Assembly (NCBI RefSeq): GCF_003458715.1
Contig: NZ_QRVI01000002.1
Coordinates: 1 to 64,000, forward strand
Direction: 5' to 3'
DNA from: Eubacterium sp. AF22-8LB
GTDB lineage: Bacteria; Bacillota_I; Bacilli_A; Erysipelotrichales; Erysipelotrichaceae
Length of the DNA stretch: 64,000 bases
Made by a program: the position numbers and the translations under genes. A model generated the notes under the pieces. The model was not told the DNA's origin and made no database searches. It saw only the letters and a program-made list of their open reading frames with translations. Shown in pieces: positions 53,371-62,327 of the stretch; position 1 is the stretch's first letter; each line of letters starts with the position of its first letter.

Positions 53371-53454
53371 TTGCGTATTGAATGAACCTAAATAAACGAT
53401 TAGAATTAATCATAAGAAATATAAAATAATGTTTGGTTTATGATTTAAGATGTA
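53371..53454 (+). repeat. Duplicated regulator promoter, copy 2
   Basis: Matches 51001-51084 at 82 of 84 bases. The promoter is TTGAAT (53378-53383), 17 bases, TAGAAT (53401-53406). The copy retains the full conserved leader, so both regulators are probably controlled alike. Confidence 0.85.
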
Positions 53455-53499
53455 AAGTAAACTGACCATCATTGTGCATTGGAAATAAAGGTGAGAAAT

Positions 53500-54771
53500 G
53501 TGTCAAATAATATAAACAGGTCATTGATCGGCAATATTTTAAAGAGTATTAGGGTTGAAAAAAATATTCCAATGAAAAAAATAGCATCTGCTTTGAAAGT
53601 AAGTGAATCTACTGTTTCTCAGATTGAAACAGGTAAGAATTCAGCAACTAAAGAGAAGATAAATGAAATTTGTCATGTATGTGGTTGTTCGTTTGATTAT
53701 AAAGCCGATAGAAAAAAGATGATTGATTTAGTTCTATATATTTATACTCAATATTCAAATTTATCAACAGATGAAATGAATTCTACAATAGAAGAAGTTA
53801 AAAACAATTCTTTCATTAGCTGCTCTTATGCACGATTTGAGTATTATCTAATTCTATATATGGATGGAATTATCAATCAAAATGATGAAGATGTACAACT
53901 GTTTAAAAGAATTCTTGAAATAGGAAAAAGTTCATTTTCAAATAAGGAATTATCTATTTATTATGATATAAAAGCGCTAGAAAAAATGTATTTGAACGAT
54001 AGTATAAAAGCTTTGGAGTATTTAAATCAATCGCGATTATATGATAATGAGTTTTTAATGAATCATTATCATTATTGCAGTATTTATTTGAATTTAGGAT
54101 ATTATACTTTGGCACAAAAATATATTCGCAAAAGTATAGAGATTGCGATTAAAGAAGTTTCTTTTGAAAGATTATGTTATTTATTATTGAACCAAGGAGT
54201 GCTGTATTTAAATACAGAACAATATGTTGAAGCTGAAAATTTGAATCTAAAGCTGTTAAAAGAATCAAAAATTCGGAATGAAGAATTTCTAAAATATTGT
54301 ATTCTATCTAATTTAGTATTGATTTCTTTACTACAAAAGAATTATGAGAATGGATTTAAGTATTTAGGAATGGTAGATCAGAAATACTTGGAAGACGATT
54401 ATGATTTAGTTTTGTATAGGATTTTGCTTCATTTATTTATTAAAGATTATACATTAGCAAAAAAATATATACGCCAATCTCTAAGTAACAATAGTATAGG
54501 TAAATATTATAAGAATTTCTTTCAAGGTTTAAAATACTTGATTGATAATAAGCGTGAAAAGGCTATTGAGCGTATAGAAAGTTGCTATAATTTAGCTTTG
54601 ACTGCAGGTGAAGTTGACAGAGCTATGTTAGTTTTAAAACTACTAAATGAGTTATATCTTGATCATGGAGTACAAAATAAATTAAAAAAAGTGAAAGAAT
54701 TACAAGAAAATTTCTACAAGATGTCATATGCGAATCAAATAATTGAAGATATAGGGCTAAAACTTAATTAA
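53500..54771 (+). CDS. XRE-TPR regulator (RNPP-like), copy 2
   Basis: Paralogue of the upstream regulator with 423 residues and the same layout: Xre helix-turn-helix (residues ~5-60, VSESTVSQIETGKN) and a long TPR-like domain. GTG 53500 is chosen because AAAGGTG lies before it at the same spacing as in copy 1; an upstream TTG would precede that site. Bodies differ widely while the last ~120 bases and the promoter are nearly the same, suggesting gene conversion or selection on the ends. It lies 630 bases upstream of the first ABC module. Confidence 0.8.
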   Translation: MSNNINRSLIGNILKSIRVEKNIPMKKIASALKVSESTVSQIETGKNSATKEKINEICHVCGCSFDYKADRKKMIDLVLYIYTQYSNLSTDEMNSTIEEVKNNSFISCSYARFEYYLILYMDGIINQNDEDVQLFKRILEIGKSSFSNKELSIYYDIKALEKMYLNDSIKALEYLNQSRLYDNEFLMNHYHYCSIYLNLGYYTLAQKYIRKSIEIAIKEVSFERLCYLLLNQGVLYLNTEQYVEAENLNLKLLKESKIRNEEFLKYCILSNLVLISLLQKNYENGFKYLGMVDQKYLEDDYDLVLYRILLHLFIKDYTLAKKYIRQSLSNNSIGKYYKNFFQGLKYLIDNKREKAIERIESCYNLALTAGEVDRAMLVLKLLNELYLDHGVQNKLKKVKELQENFYKMSYANQIIEDIGLKLN

Positions 54772-54785
54772 AAAATTGGGATTGT
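54646..54785 (+). repeat. Near-identical regulator 3' end, copy 2
   Basis: Counterpart of 52281-52420, 136 of 140 bases identical. Confidence 0.9.
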
Positions 54786-54948
54786 TTTTTTATTACAATT
54801 ACTTTATATTGAAATCAGAAAGAGCATTTTAATCAATTGAATTGTAATGAAATATATTATAGTTCATATTTTGTTAGCTGGCTTTAGGGTATCATTCTCA
54901 AGGTTTAGCTCATGAAGTGACGTCAAATATACTATATTATAATTGGAA

Positions 54949-54977
54949 TTGACATAAGTATACTGCTTATGTATGTA
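54949..54977 (+). promoter_or_regulatory. Promoter-like site with palindromic spacer
   Basis: TTGACA (54949-54954), 17 bases, TATGTA (54972-54977). The spacer is filled by CATAAG-7-CTTATG (54953-54971), a likely operator. A hairpin terminator begins about ten bases after the expected start, so only a very short RNA would be made. Confidence 0.4.
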
Positions 54978-54986
54978 TTCAAAATG

Positions 54987-55031
54987 GTATCCTTCTCCGT
55001 CTTAAAACAACGGAAGCTTGGATACTTTTTT
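54987..55031 (+). terminator. Hairpin terminator after the palindromic promoter
   Basis: Stem GTATCC / GGATAC extended inward by CCGT / ACGG pairing, followed by six T. Confidence 0.65.
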
Positions 55032-55083
55032 GATTTGTCTTATTTATTCGAAATTCTTTTAATGATTCTATTACGTATTATGA

Positions 55084-55149
55084 AAAACTTAATTAAAAAG
55101 TTGATATTGCTTTTTTATTACAATTAATTTATTCTGAAATCAGAAAGAG
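55084..55149 (+). repeat. Vestigial third copy of the regulator 3' flank
   Basis: Sixty-six bases matching 54759-54824 at 59 positions. It begins with the last four codons and stop of the regulators but has no gene before it. Confidence 0.75.
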
Positions 55150-55174
55150 TTTTTTTTAATGGATATTTGCAATT

Positions 55175-55270
55175 GCAATGAAACGATCACTATATAATAC
55201 TTGTTTTTAAAATGGTGACAATATAATCATATTCAATGCAAGAACTAATGCACTGGCTAAACCAAGTCTA
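55175..55270 (+). repeat. Cassette tail repeat, copy 2
   Basis: Counterpart of 52483-52580 with similar order and spacing, though 10-15 percent different and with small indels. Confidence 0.6.
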
Positions 55271-55398
55271 GTGGAAATATAGTATTTATGAGATAAATAA
55301 AGCGTAAACCGAATTATGGATTTAAGCTATAAGTATTTAAGAGATAACATTTTGCTGTCTCTTATTATTTAGGGAAGGAATATGGGGGGAATATATAT

Positions 55399-56277
55399 AT
55401 GGAAATACTCAAAGTTGAAGGTGTTTCAAAGCAGATTAAAAATCGCAAGATTTTAGATAATATTAGTTTTTCAATTTTCGAAAATGAAATAGTAGGGCTG
55501 ATTGGGCCAAATGGTGCTGGAAAAAGTACAATTATGAAATGTATTACAGGACTATATCATATGAATGAAGGAAAAATTACTATCTGTGGACATGATTTAA
55601 AGAGCGATTCATCCAATGCGTTAAAAAATATAGGTGTAAGTATTGAATATCCATCTTTATATCCAGAGTTATCTGGACATGAACATTTTAAAATCATGGC
55701 AAATTGGAAACATTTAGATTCTAAAAGAATTGAGGAAATGGAGCAATTCAGTGATTTAAAGGATGGCTTATATCGAGCCACAGAACATTATTCGATGGGA
55801 ATGAAACAAAGATTAGTATTGGCTTTGGCTATGATGGCTAAACCTAAATTGCTTATTATTGATGAGCCTACGAATGGTTTAGATCCACAAGCTATATTTG
55901 ATTTAAGAAATAAGCTTTTAACTATACGAAATGAAGGAACAAGTATTTTATTATCTTCTCATCAGCTAAGTGAACTCGATAAATTAGCTGATCGAGCTTT
56001 ATTTATTAAAAGTGGAAAATTGATCAAAGAGAAGAATATGGACGAACTTCGTCAAAATCATTCGATTTATCGACTAGAAGTTTCTAATCCGAAAAATGTA
56101 TTGCTTCTTTTAAAAAATTCTTTTATTAAAGAGCATGTTCTTTATATGCAATGTGATTCCAAAGAAGAATTTTCTAAATCCTTGCAAATACTGATTCAAA
56201 ATGATGTTTTGGTTTATTCCTTAGCTGAAGTGCATCAGGATTTGGAAACATATTATAAGGAACTATATAAGGGTTAA
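55399..56277 (+). CDS. ABC transporter ATPase, LanF/BcrA type, module 1
   Basis: Energises an efflux or protection transporter. The 292-residue protein has Walker A GPNGAGKST (~36-44), an ABC signature reading YSMGMKQR, and Walker B LLIIDEPT. The usual Q-loop Gln is replaced by Glu83 (SIEYPSLYPELSG), the E-loop seen in lantibiotic-immunity ATPases such as NukF and NisF. A G-rich ribosome site lies before the ATG. Two permease genes follow at once, the classical LanFEG order. Confidence 0.9.
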   Translation: MEILKVEGVSKQIKNRKILDNISFSIFENEIVGLIGPNGAGKSTIMKCITGLYHMNEGKITICGHDLKSDSSNALKNIGVSIEYPSLYPELSGHEHFKIMANWKHLDSKRIEEMEQFSDLKDGLYRATEHYSMGMKQRLVLALAMMAKPKLLIIDEPTNGLDPQAIFDLRNKLLTIRNEGTSILLSSHQLSELDKLADRALFIKSGKLIKEKNMDELRQNHSIYRLEVSNPKNVLLLLKNSFIKEHVLYMQCDSKEEFSKSLQILIQNDVLVYSLAEVHQDLETYYKELYKG

Positions 56278-56281
56278 GCGT

Positions 56282-57289
56282 ATGTTATTAAAAAATGAAT
56301 TAAGATTTCTTTTTTCAAAAAGAAATATTTTAGTATTGATCCTTGTTTTAATTGGCGTTTTATCCGTGTATTTTTTTAAATACAATACTGAATATGAACA
56401 ATATGCATCCAATCAAATCATGTATTATTATGAAATGATAAATGAAGAAAACCAAAGAATCAATATTCTTCCAAAAGAAAAACTGAATGCCTTTTTTAGA
56501 GAGGACAGTATTTATTGTCAAAAGTTATTAAGTGATTGGAAAAATGACGAGGATGCAAAAATTATTGCAAAAGATATGTATGATAGGGATCAAAATATTT
56601 TAAAATATATTGATTCAGGTATGGATTTGTCAAATTTTAAATCGATTCTTCAAAATAATAAACAAGACTTAAAAAAACGAATCCAAATGGAAAAAACATA
56701 TATTGAAAATGAATATTATGACTTTGTATATCAAAATAAACCGACGGGTTGTTATTTGATGGTGCAATTTTTAAAAGGAAACAATCTTTTCTTTTATTTA
56801 TTCATGATTTTGATTCTAGTGTGGAATGTGGATATATGGTCTAAAGATTTAGAAAACAATACATTTCGATATTTATTTACAATAGGGAAAAGTCGTAAAT
56901 ATGTATATATACTTCGCGCGTTGTTACATATTTTTATCACTGTTTTTTTTAGTATACTATTTTTCGTTGTATTGTATTTGATTGGATATATAAATTGTGG
57001 AAGTGGCATAGAGTTATTGATTGGAACAACACCAGTGATTATTTACTTGTTTCATCATATTCTTTCTGTACTTGGATGGGTTTTGTTTAGTGCTTCATGT
57101 ATACAATGTTTATCTTTGTTGACGAAAAATAAAGGAATGAGTCTAATGTTGACGGGGTTATTATTTGTTTTTATGTATACATATTTGCATATTGAAACTT
57201 TATGGGCCTATACATCTTTGTTTTTTATAGGCGCAATATGCATACAGTTCATTTCATGTCTCTATTTAGAAAGATTGGATTTGGGTTAA
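56282..57289 (+). CDS. ABC-2 type permease, module 1
   Basis: Membrane subunit. The 335-residue protein has one N-terminal helix (residues ~15-32), a ~120-residue outside polar region, then five helices in the C-terminal half. This is the pattern of the LanE/LanG and related ABC-2 permeases, not a classical six-helix exporter. The start lies five bases after the ATPase stop. Confidence 0.78.
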   Translation: MLLKNELRFLFSKRNILVLILVLIGVLSVYFFKYNTEYEQYASNQIMYYYEMINEENQRINILPKEKLNAFFREDSIYCQKLLSDWKNDEDAKIIAKDMYDRDQNILKYIDSGMDLSNFKSILQNNKQDLKKRIQMEKTYIENEYYDFVYQNKPTGCYLMVQFLKGNNLFFYLFMILILVWNVDIWSKDLENNTFRYLFTIGKSRKYVYILRALLHIFITVFFSILFFVVLYLIGYINCGSGIELLIGTTPVIIYLFHHILSVLGWVLFSASCIQCLSLLTKNKGMSLMLTGLLFVFMYTYLHIETLWAYTSLFFIGAICIQFISCLYLERLDLG

Positions 57290-57293
57290 GTTT

Positions 57294-58619
57294 ATGGGTT
57301 TAGAAATAAAAAGTGTATTAAAGAATAAAGTGAGTGCTGTTATCTTTTTCATTTTATTGGTATTGAACATGGTGCAAGTACCAAATTATATGGGACATGA
57401 GTATGATGTGGAACAGAATATGAATATTTTTGAAACACAGATTCAACAATACCAAAAAGCTTTATCAGATATCAATCTACAATACATGGCCGTAAAACAT
57501 ATGGGTGCAGAGGAAAAGGTGTATTGGAATAGTTATCAGGATTATTTAAGCTGGGCTATTGATAATGCCAAAGCTGGATGGAATTTATTTAACAAATATG
57601 GAAAAGAAGTTTTTAAAAATAAAGGATTAATAAAAAGATATAATGAAATTACATTATGGGATAAGCTGTATCATTTGGATGCTTTAAAAAAGAATGGTGA
57701 TCAAAAATTTATGCGCCAAGTTCATAACTTAGGCTTTGAAGAAGCAGATATTTCATTTGATCAGAGTCGGATTTTTATGATTGGTAGCCAAATATCTCAA
57801 AATAAAAAAGAGGATTATAGAACCGTTGAATTATCTGTTCAAGAACAGCTACATCAATTAGAAACAAATACGGAACAATATGTAGGAAAAGGTCCATGGT
57901 ATTTTTTAGCACACCAGTTAAGAATAGACAGTTCATTTGCGTATTTGTTTATGCCTCTATGTTTGATTTATTGTGTTGTTGTTTTAATGTACGAAAAAAA
58001 GACAGGTGTTTTTGAGCTCGAACAATTAAATGATGTGCACTTTTTCGTACACATACAAGTAAAAGTATTTATAGCTTTTTTACTTCTTATGATTGCATCA
58101 ATTGGTATTCCTTTTCTTTTGCTAGGAATTAGTAATGGCTTTGCAGGATGGGATACATGGCTGTTGGCTGACACTAAACATTTTTTCTCTTTTAAAAGGA
58201 TGTATCATACAGATAATTATGTCATAAATAATATGTCTGAATATTATGCGACAGAACAAGGATTTATACCTGATTTATCTTTTATTCCATTATGGAAAGC
58301 TTTAATAATATCTTTACCATTAATTCTTCTAAAATTAGAACTTTATATTCAAATGGCTATGTTTTGTGTATATACCTTCACGAAAACAGGATTTAATTAT
58401 TTATCTGGAATAATTTGTATTATTTTATATGTCATCAGTCAAAGAATGGATTTGATATCTTTTATAAATCCGTTTAGTATAACCCCAAGTTTGAGTGTTT
58501 TATCGGGTTGTGGTATGCAAAATTGGTTGAATTCGATTTGTATATGTGTCGTTTTTATTTTTGCTTTACTATTTATAAATTATGTGAGTGTTCGACAGAA
58601 AGATAAGATGAGCTTATGA
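57294..58619 (+). CDS. ABC-2 type permease, second subunit of module 1
   Basis: The 441-residue protein has the same plan as its neighbour: one N-terminal helix, a ~180-residue polar domain, and a hydrophobic C-terminal part with about six helices. It starts five bases after the preceding stop. The two permeases differ enough to form a heterodimer with module 1's ATPase. Confidence 0.75.
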   Translation: MGLEIKSVLKNKVSAVIFFILLVLNMVQVPNYMGHEYDVEQNMNIFETQIQQYQKALSDINLQYMAVKHMGAEEKVYWNSYQDYLSWAIDNAKAGWNLFNKYGKEVFKNKGLIKRYNEITLWDKLYHLDALKKNGDQKFMRQVHNLGFEEADISFDQSRIFMIGSQISQNKKEDYRTVELSVQEQLHQLETNTEQYVGKGPWYFLAHQLRIDSSFAYLFMPLCLIYCVVVLMYEKKTGVFELEQLNDVHFFVHIQVKVFIAFLLLMIASIGIPFLLLGISNGFAGWDTWLLADTKHFFSFKRMYHTDNYVINNMSEYYATEQGFIPDLSFIPLWKALIISLPLILLKLELYIQMAMFCVYTFTKTGFNYLSGIICIILYVISQRMDLISFINPFSITPSLSVLSGCGMQNWLNSICICVVFIFALLFINYVSVRQKDKMSL

Positions 58620-58641
58620 AAAAAATATTGTTGTATAGAAA

Positions 58642-58710
58642 ATGATAAAAGAAATGTTTTGGTTTACATTTATTTTTGTAACATTTTCAATTGTTCTAAC
58701 CTCTAACTAA
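58642..58710 (+). CDS. Candidate 22-residue hydrophobic peptide
   Basis: A short frame with a charged start (MIKEM) and a hydrophobic core (FWFTFIFVTFSIVL) ending TSN, in the 111-base gap between the two ABC modules. Size and shape resemble the short hydrophobic pheromone precursors of Rgg systems. There is no clear ribosome site, so it may not be translated. The evidence is shape and context only. Confidence 0.25.
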   Translation: MIKEMFWFTFIFVTFSIVLTSN

Positions 58711-58730
58711 AAAAAGGAGGGCTATTTATA

Positions 58731-59600
58731 ATGATAAAACAAAATGTTTTAGATGTTTTAAATTTGTGTAAGTCATATGGCAAGCATTTAGTGTTAGATG
58801 ATATTTCGTTCTCTATTCGAGAAAATGAAATTGTAGGTTTTATTGGTCCTAATGGTGCAGGTAAAAGTACATTAATGAAATGTTTATGCGGGTTAATTCA
58901 TATGGATTCTGGAAATGTTACTATATGTGGTCATGATATACAAAGTCAAAGAGAGAAGGCTTTGTCGCATCAGGCTAGTTTGATTGAAAGTCCAGGACTT
59001 TTCTTTAATATGACTGGTTATGAAAATCTTGAGATATTTGCCAGCTTAAAAAATGTATCGAAAGATAAACTGCAACAAATGGCAGATTATACACGAATAG
59101 GAGATTATTTAAAGAAGCCTGTATCTAGCTATTCTTTAGGTATGAAACAAAGATTAGCACTTTCTATTGCATTGCTATCTTCTCCACAGTTCCTAATGTT
59201 AGATGAGCCTATGAATGGATTGGATCCATCGGGTGTATTTGAATTGCGAAAAGAGCTTCGTAAAATGGTGGATGAACAAGGAATGTCTTTATTGATTTCT
59301 AGCCATCAATTAAATGAAATTGAAAAGATTGCTGATCGAATTATTTATATTGAAAATGGTAAAATTAAAGAGGTAGAAAAACAAGAGCAGACAATCACAT
59401 ATCAAATTAGGGTGAATAAAATAATAACAGACCACCGGTTTAGAAAAATATCAGATTTTCTATATGAATTTTCTATTCAAAACCCAAATGAACTATCCGT
59501 ATATTTACGCAAATTAGAAAGAGAAGACGTTCAACTGCTGGATATCACTAATACAAGCGATGATTTAGAGAATATGTATACAAGAATTTATGGAGAATAG
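58731..59600 (+). CDS. ABC transporter ATPase, LanF/BcrA type, module 2
   Basis: The 289-residue protein has Walker A GPNGAGKST, ABC signature YSLGMKQR and Walker B FLMLDEPM. Glu86 (LIESPGLFFNMTG) again replaces the Q-loop Gln. It is similar to the module 1 ATPase, so the modules are probably duplicates. AGGAGGG precedes the ATG, and its own start after a gap suggests separate initiation. Confidence 0.9.
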   Translation: MIKQNVLDVLNLCKSYGKHLVLDDISFSIRENEIVGFIGPNGAGKSTLMKCLCGLIHMDSGNVTICGHDIQSQREKALSHQASLIESPGLFFNMTGYENLEIFASLKNVSKDKLQQMADYTRIGDYLKKPVSSYSLGMKQRLALSIALLSSPQFLMLDEPMNGLDPSGVFELRKELRKMVDEQGMSLLISSHQLNEIEKIADRIIYIENGKIKEVEKQEQTITYQIRVNKIITDHRFRKISDFLYEFSIQNPNELSVYLRKLEREDVQLLDITNTSDDLENMYTRIYGE

Positions 59601-59602
59601 AT

Positions 59603-60718
59603 ATGGTTTATTTGTTAAAGTATGAATGGCATAAATTTATTCGCACAAAAAAGAATTGGCTTGTATTCTTATTGATTCTTTGTTCTTTTATAGGATATGT
59701 TTCTTTTAACGGGTACCAAAATCATGTATACATAGAAGCAAAAACTGAACAGTTTTCCAAGGCAAGACAAAACGCTATGTACGATATTACGAATATGGCA
59801 AATTATCAGTTTTTGGCTAAAAAAGAAAAAGACAAACAATATTATGGAAATGCGATTGAATATTTTAAAAGGCTGTATTCCTGTGCAAATGATCTATACC
59901 GTGATTATTCTACCTCTGCTGTTTCTTTAGATGATTTAATGCAGTGGAATGATTTGTTAATTGAAGGAAAAATAAAAAAGTATATGACTATTTCGTATAC
60001 AACGCATTCTTTAGATTACCTAAAAAAGACACAGAAAGAATATAGGTATTTAAAAAAGAATCATATTCCAATTAAGCATTCGCCTTATGTTTGTACAACA
60101 TCTAACTTGGCTGTGAATTTATCGAATCATTATTTAGGTGCAGTTTTATTAATTTTATACTTCCTTTTGATTTTTGATATATTTAAAGAATTCGATCAAG
60201 GTGTGTATAAAATATTGTTTACTTCAAAATATGATACTTTAAAAATTATTCTTACTAAAGTGGTATTTTCTATTTTTTTGTTAATTGGATTTATTGGTTT
60301 GATAGTTCTATTATTTGGCGTAAATACAATGATTTTTGGTATGGGAAATACGCAATATTCATTTTCAGTGGGAAATCATATATATATGGAAAGTAAGATA
60401 CTAATGTATATTATTTTTATAACAATAGCTATGAGTTTATTTCTGATAGGTGTCTATACATTAATTTCTTGCTTGTTTAAATCAACTACGACATCTTTGG
60501 TGATTACTATAACGCTTTATTTAATGGTTAATCTTTTTAGTCAGAACTTACATAAAATAAATTATTTCATTGGATTTCTAAATGTTGATATGTTTAGTAT
60601 GCTTCAACAGAATAAAATTTTAACCGTTTGTATAATGAATATTGTTGTTTTAATAGTTTGTGTGATTTCAAGTATTTTATTGTTAAAAAAGAAAGATTTG
60701 ATTGTAACGGGTGATTGA
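59603..60718 (+). CDS. ABC-2 type permease, module 2
   Basis: A 371-residue membrane protein with one N-terminal helix (about residues 17-33), a polar middle and six helices from about residue 170 on. It begins three bases after the ATPase stop. Confidence 0.77.
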   Translation: MVYLLKYEWHKFIRTKKNWLVFLLILCSFIGYVSFNGYQNHVYIEAKTEQFSKARQNAMYDITNMANYQFLAKKEKDKQYYGNAIEYFKRLYSCANDLYRDYSTSAVSLDDLMQWNDLLIEGKIKKYMTISYTTHSLDYLKKTQKEYRYLKKNHIPIKHSPYVCTTSNLAVNLSNHYLGAVLLILYFLLIFDIFKEFDQGVYKILFTSKYDTLKIILTKVVFSIFLLIGFIGLIVLLFGVNTMIFGMGNTQYSFSVGNHIYMESKILMYIIFITIAMSLFLIGVYTLISCLFKSTTTSLVITITLYLMVNLFSQNLHKINYFIGFLNVDMFSMLQQNKILTVCIMNIVVLIVCVISSILLLKKKDLIVTGD

Positions 60719-60719
60719 T

Positions 60720-62060
60720 ATGTTTAAATTTATGAAATTTGAAATAAAACGAAACTTAAAAAAATCACAGGTTAAAATATTAATTGGGCTTTTACTTATA
60801 TGCGAACTTGTTATGTTGGTTGTATTAAACAATAAGGCACAGATAGAAGACGTATTTTCATTATCTCAAGGATCAATGGAAGTTAGTGCTTTAACTCGTT
60901 TTAATTTACCTGATTCGAAAAGAAAATATATCGAAAAACAGATTGAATCTGTAAATAATAAAGGGAAGTTTTTTGAATACTACAAAGAGAATAAACAGTG
61001 GAAGAAAATGTATATAACGGGTATGGAAGTCTATTGTTACAATGTGGATATGCGTACGAGCGTACCGATAAAATCACGGTCTACTTTTGATTATACAAAT
61101 CATGAGAAAGAGTTAAAACAGATTCAAAAAAAATATAAATTAACACGAGTACCACCAAATCCCAAAGAGTGCACATGGTTTCAACCTGTAGGAACGGCTG
61201 GCTATGAAATGATTCCAACATATCAGCAGGGAGCACGTTATTTTGAGAGATTATACCGAAATGAATTGAGCCCTCTTTGCTATTCAAGCGTAGACAGTGC
61301 TACAATTTTAATACAACTAAGTCGAAATGTATTGTTTTTGGGCATTCCCATTCTAATAGTATTGTTATTCTTTAATGTACGAAAAAATTATCATGACGAT
61401 GGTTTGGATAAATCTTTAATGGTTATACCCGGATTGAAAAATAAATTTTATATATACAAATTCACTTCAGATCTCATTTTGATTCTTGGCGTTGTATTTG
61501 TTCCCATATTAATATTTTCAATCATTCTAGGCATAAAGTCAGGATTTCAAAATTTTAAATATCCAATTTTAGCTAATGTGGATGGAATTACAGGTTTTAG
61601 TTTTTCAAGAATTAAAGATTTTGTAAATGGAACACAACACTGTATTTCGAAAAATGCTATGTATAATGTAGGTTTAACATATTACAGTACAGAAATGGCA
61701 CGAAATCCTTATTTGGATTATACGACATTAGGAATTGTCATTATTTTGACAGTAGTAATGTTTATATTGTTGATTGGTGTTTATTATCAGTTTACTTTTA
61801 TGGTTTCTTATCTTATTAAAAATGCGTATATAGGATTATTTATTAGTTTATTTGTTATAGCAGGACTATACTTTTTATCGCCGCTAGGTTCTTTAAATAT
61901 GATAAATATAATTAATCCACTTACTTATAGAGATCCAACAATGATTATTACTGGAACAAGTAGTTTTCCATATTCAATTGGAATGATAGTATTGCTAATA
62001 TACAATGTTTTGCTTTTTGTATTAAATAGAAAGGTGTTTAATGAAAATTATTATGAATAA
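60720..62060 (+). CDS. ABC-2 type permease, second subunit of module 2
   Basis: The 446-residue protein has an N-terminal helix and polar domain and about six helices in its second half. ATG 60720 is chosen because GGGTG lies before it; an in-frame GTG at 60711 overlaps the preceding gene. The following gene overlaps its end by 20 bases. Confidence 0.76.
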   Translation: MFKFMKFEIKRNLKKSQVKILIGLLLICELVMLVVLNNKAQIEDVFSLSQGSMEVSALTRFNLPDSKRKYIEKQIESVNNKGKFFEYYKENKQWKKMYITGMEVYCYNVDMRTSVPIKSRSTFDYTNHEKELKQIQKKYKLTRVPPNPKECTWFQPVGTAGYEMIPTYQQGARYFERLYRNELSPLCYSSVDSATILIQLSRNVLFLGIPILIVLLFFNVRKNYHDDGLDKSLMVIPGLKNKFYIYKFTSDLILILGVVFVPILIFSIILGIKSGFQNFKYPILANVDGITGFSFSRIKDFVNGTQHCISKNAMYNVGLTYYSTEMARNPYLDYTTLGIVIILTVVMFILLIGVYYQFTFMVSYLIKNAYIGLFISLFVIAGLYFLSPLGSLNMINIINPLTYRDPTMIITGTSSFPYSIGMIVLLIYNVLLFVLNRKVFNENYYE

Positions 62061-62295
62061 AAAGCCAGGAAGAGTATTATTGATATGCATAATTGTGCTT
62101 GCTATTATTTGTCCTTTGCATATTTATCATGATAAGAAAAAAGTAGAAGATATAAAGTCAGGTGCAATTGTAATCCAAAATTCAGAAACACCTATTGATG
62201 AATTACATCCGGAATTTGCATATTTATGGCTGTTTCCATATGGAATTGTAGAAGTGGTACTACTATCTTTGTATTATGTTCGAACAAGAGATTGA
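62041..62295 (+). CDS. Small membrane protein, 84 residues
   Basis: Two hydrophobic helices (about residues 11-27 and 62-78) around a polar middle. It overlaps the permease gene by 20 bases. A second ATG at 62053 is possible. No family is recognised; its place in the operon suggests an accessory role for the transporter. Confidence 0.65.
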   Translation: MKIIMNKKPGRVLLICIIVLAIICPLHIYHDKKKVEDIKSGAIVIQNSETPIDELHPEFAYLWLFPYGIVEVVLLSLYYVRTRD

Positions 62296-62327
62296 TTAAC
62301 TACAATTGAAAAAGTAGGGAGCAGGTT

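Larger units (their letters stand above)
54772..55398 (+). other. Gene-free stretch with regulator-cassette debris
   Basis: This 627-base interval has no credible gene. It holds a promoter-like sequence with a palindrome in its spacer (54949-54977), a hairpin with T-run (54987-55031), a third copy of the sequence following the regulators (55084-55149), a cassette-tail repeat (55175-55270), and an imperfect hairpin AAGAGATA / TGTCTCTT just before the ABC operon. GGGGGG lies before the ABC start. Confidence 0.6.
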
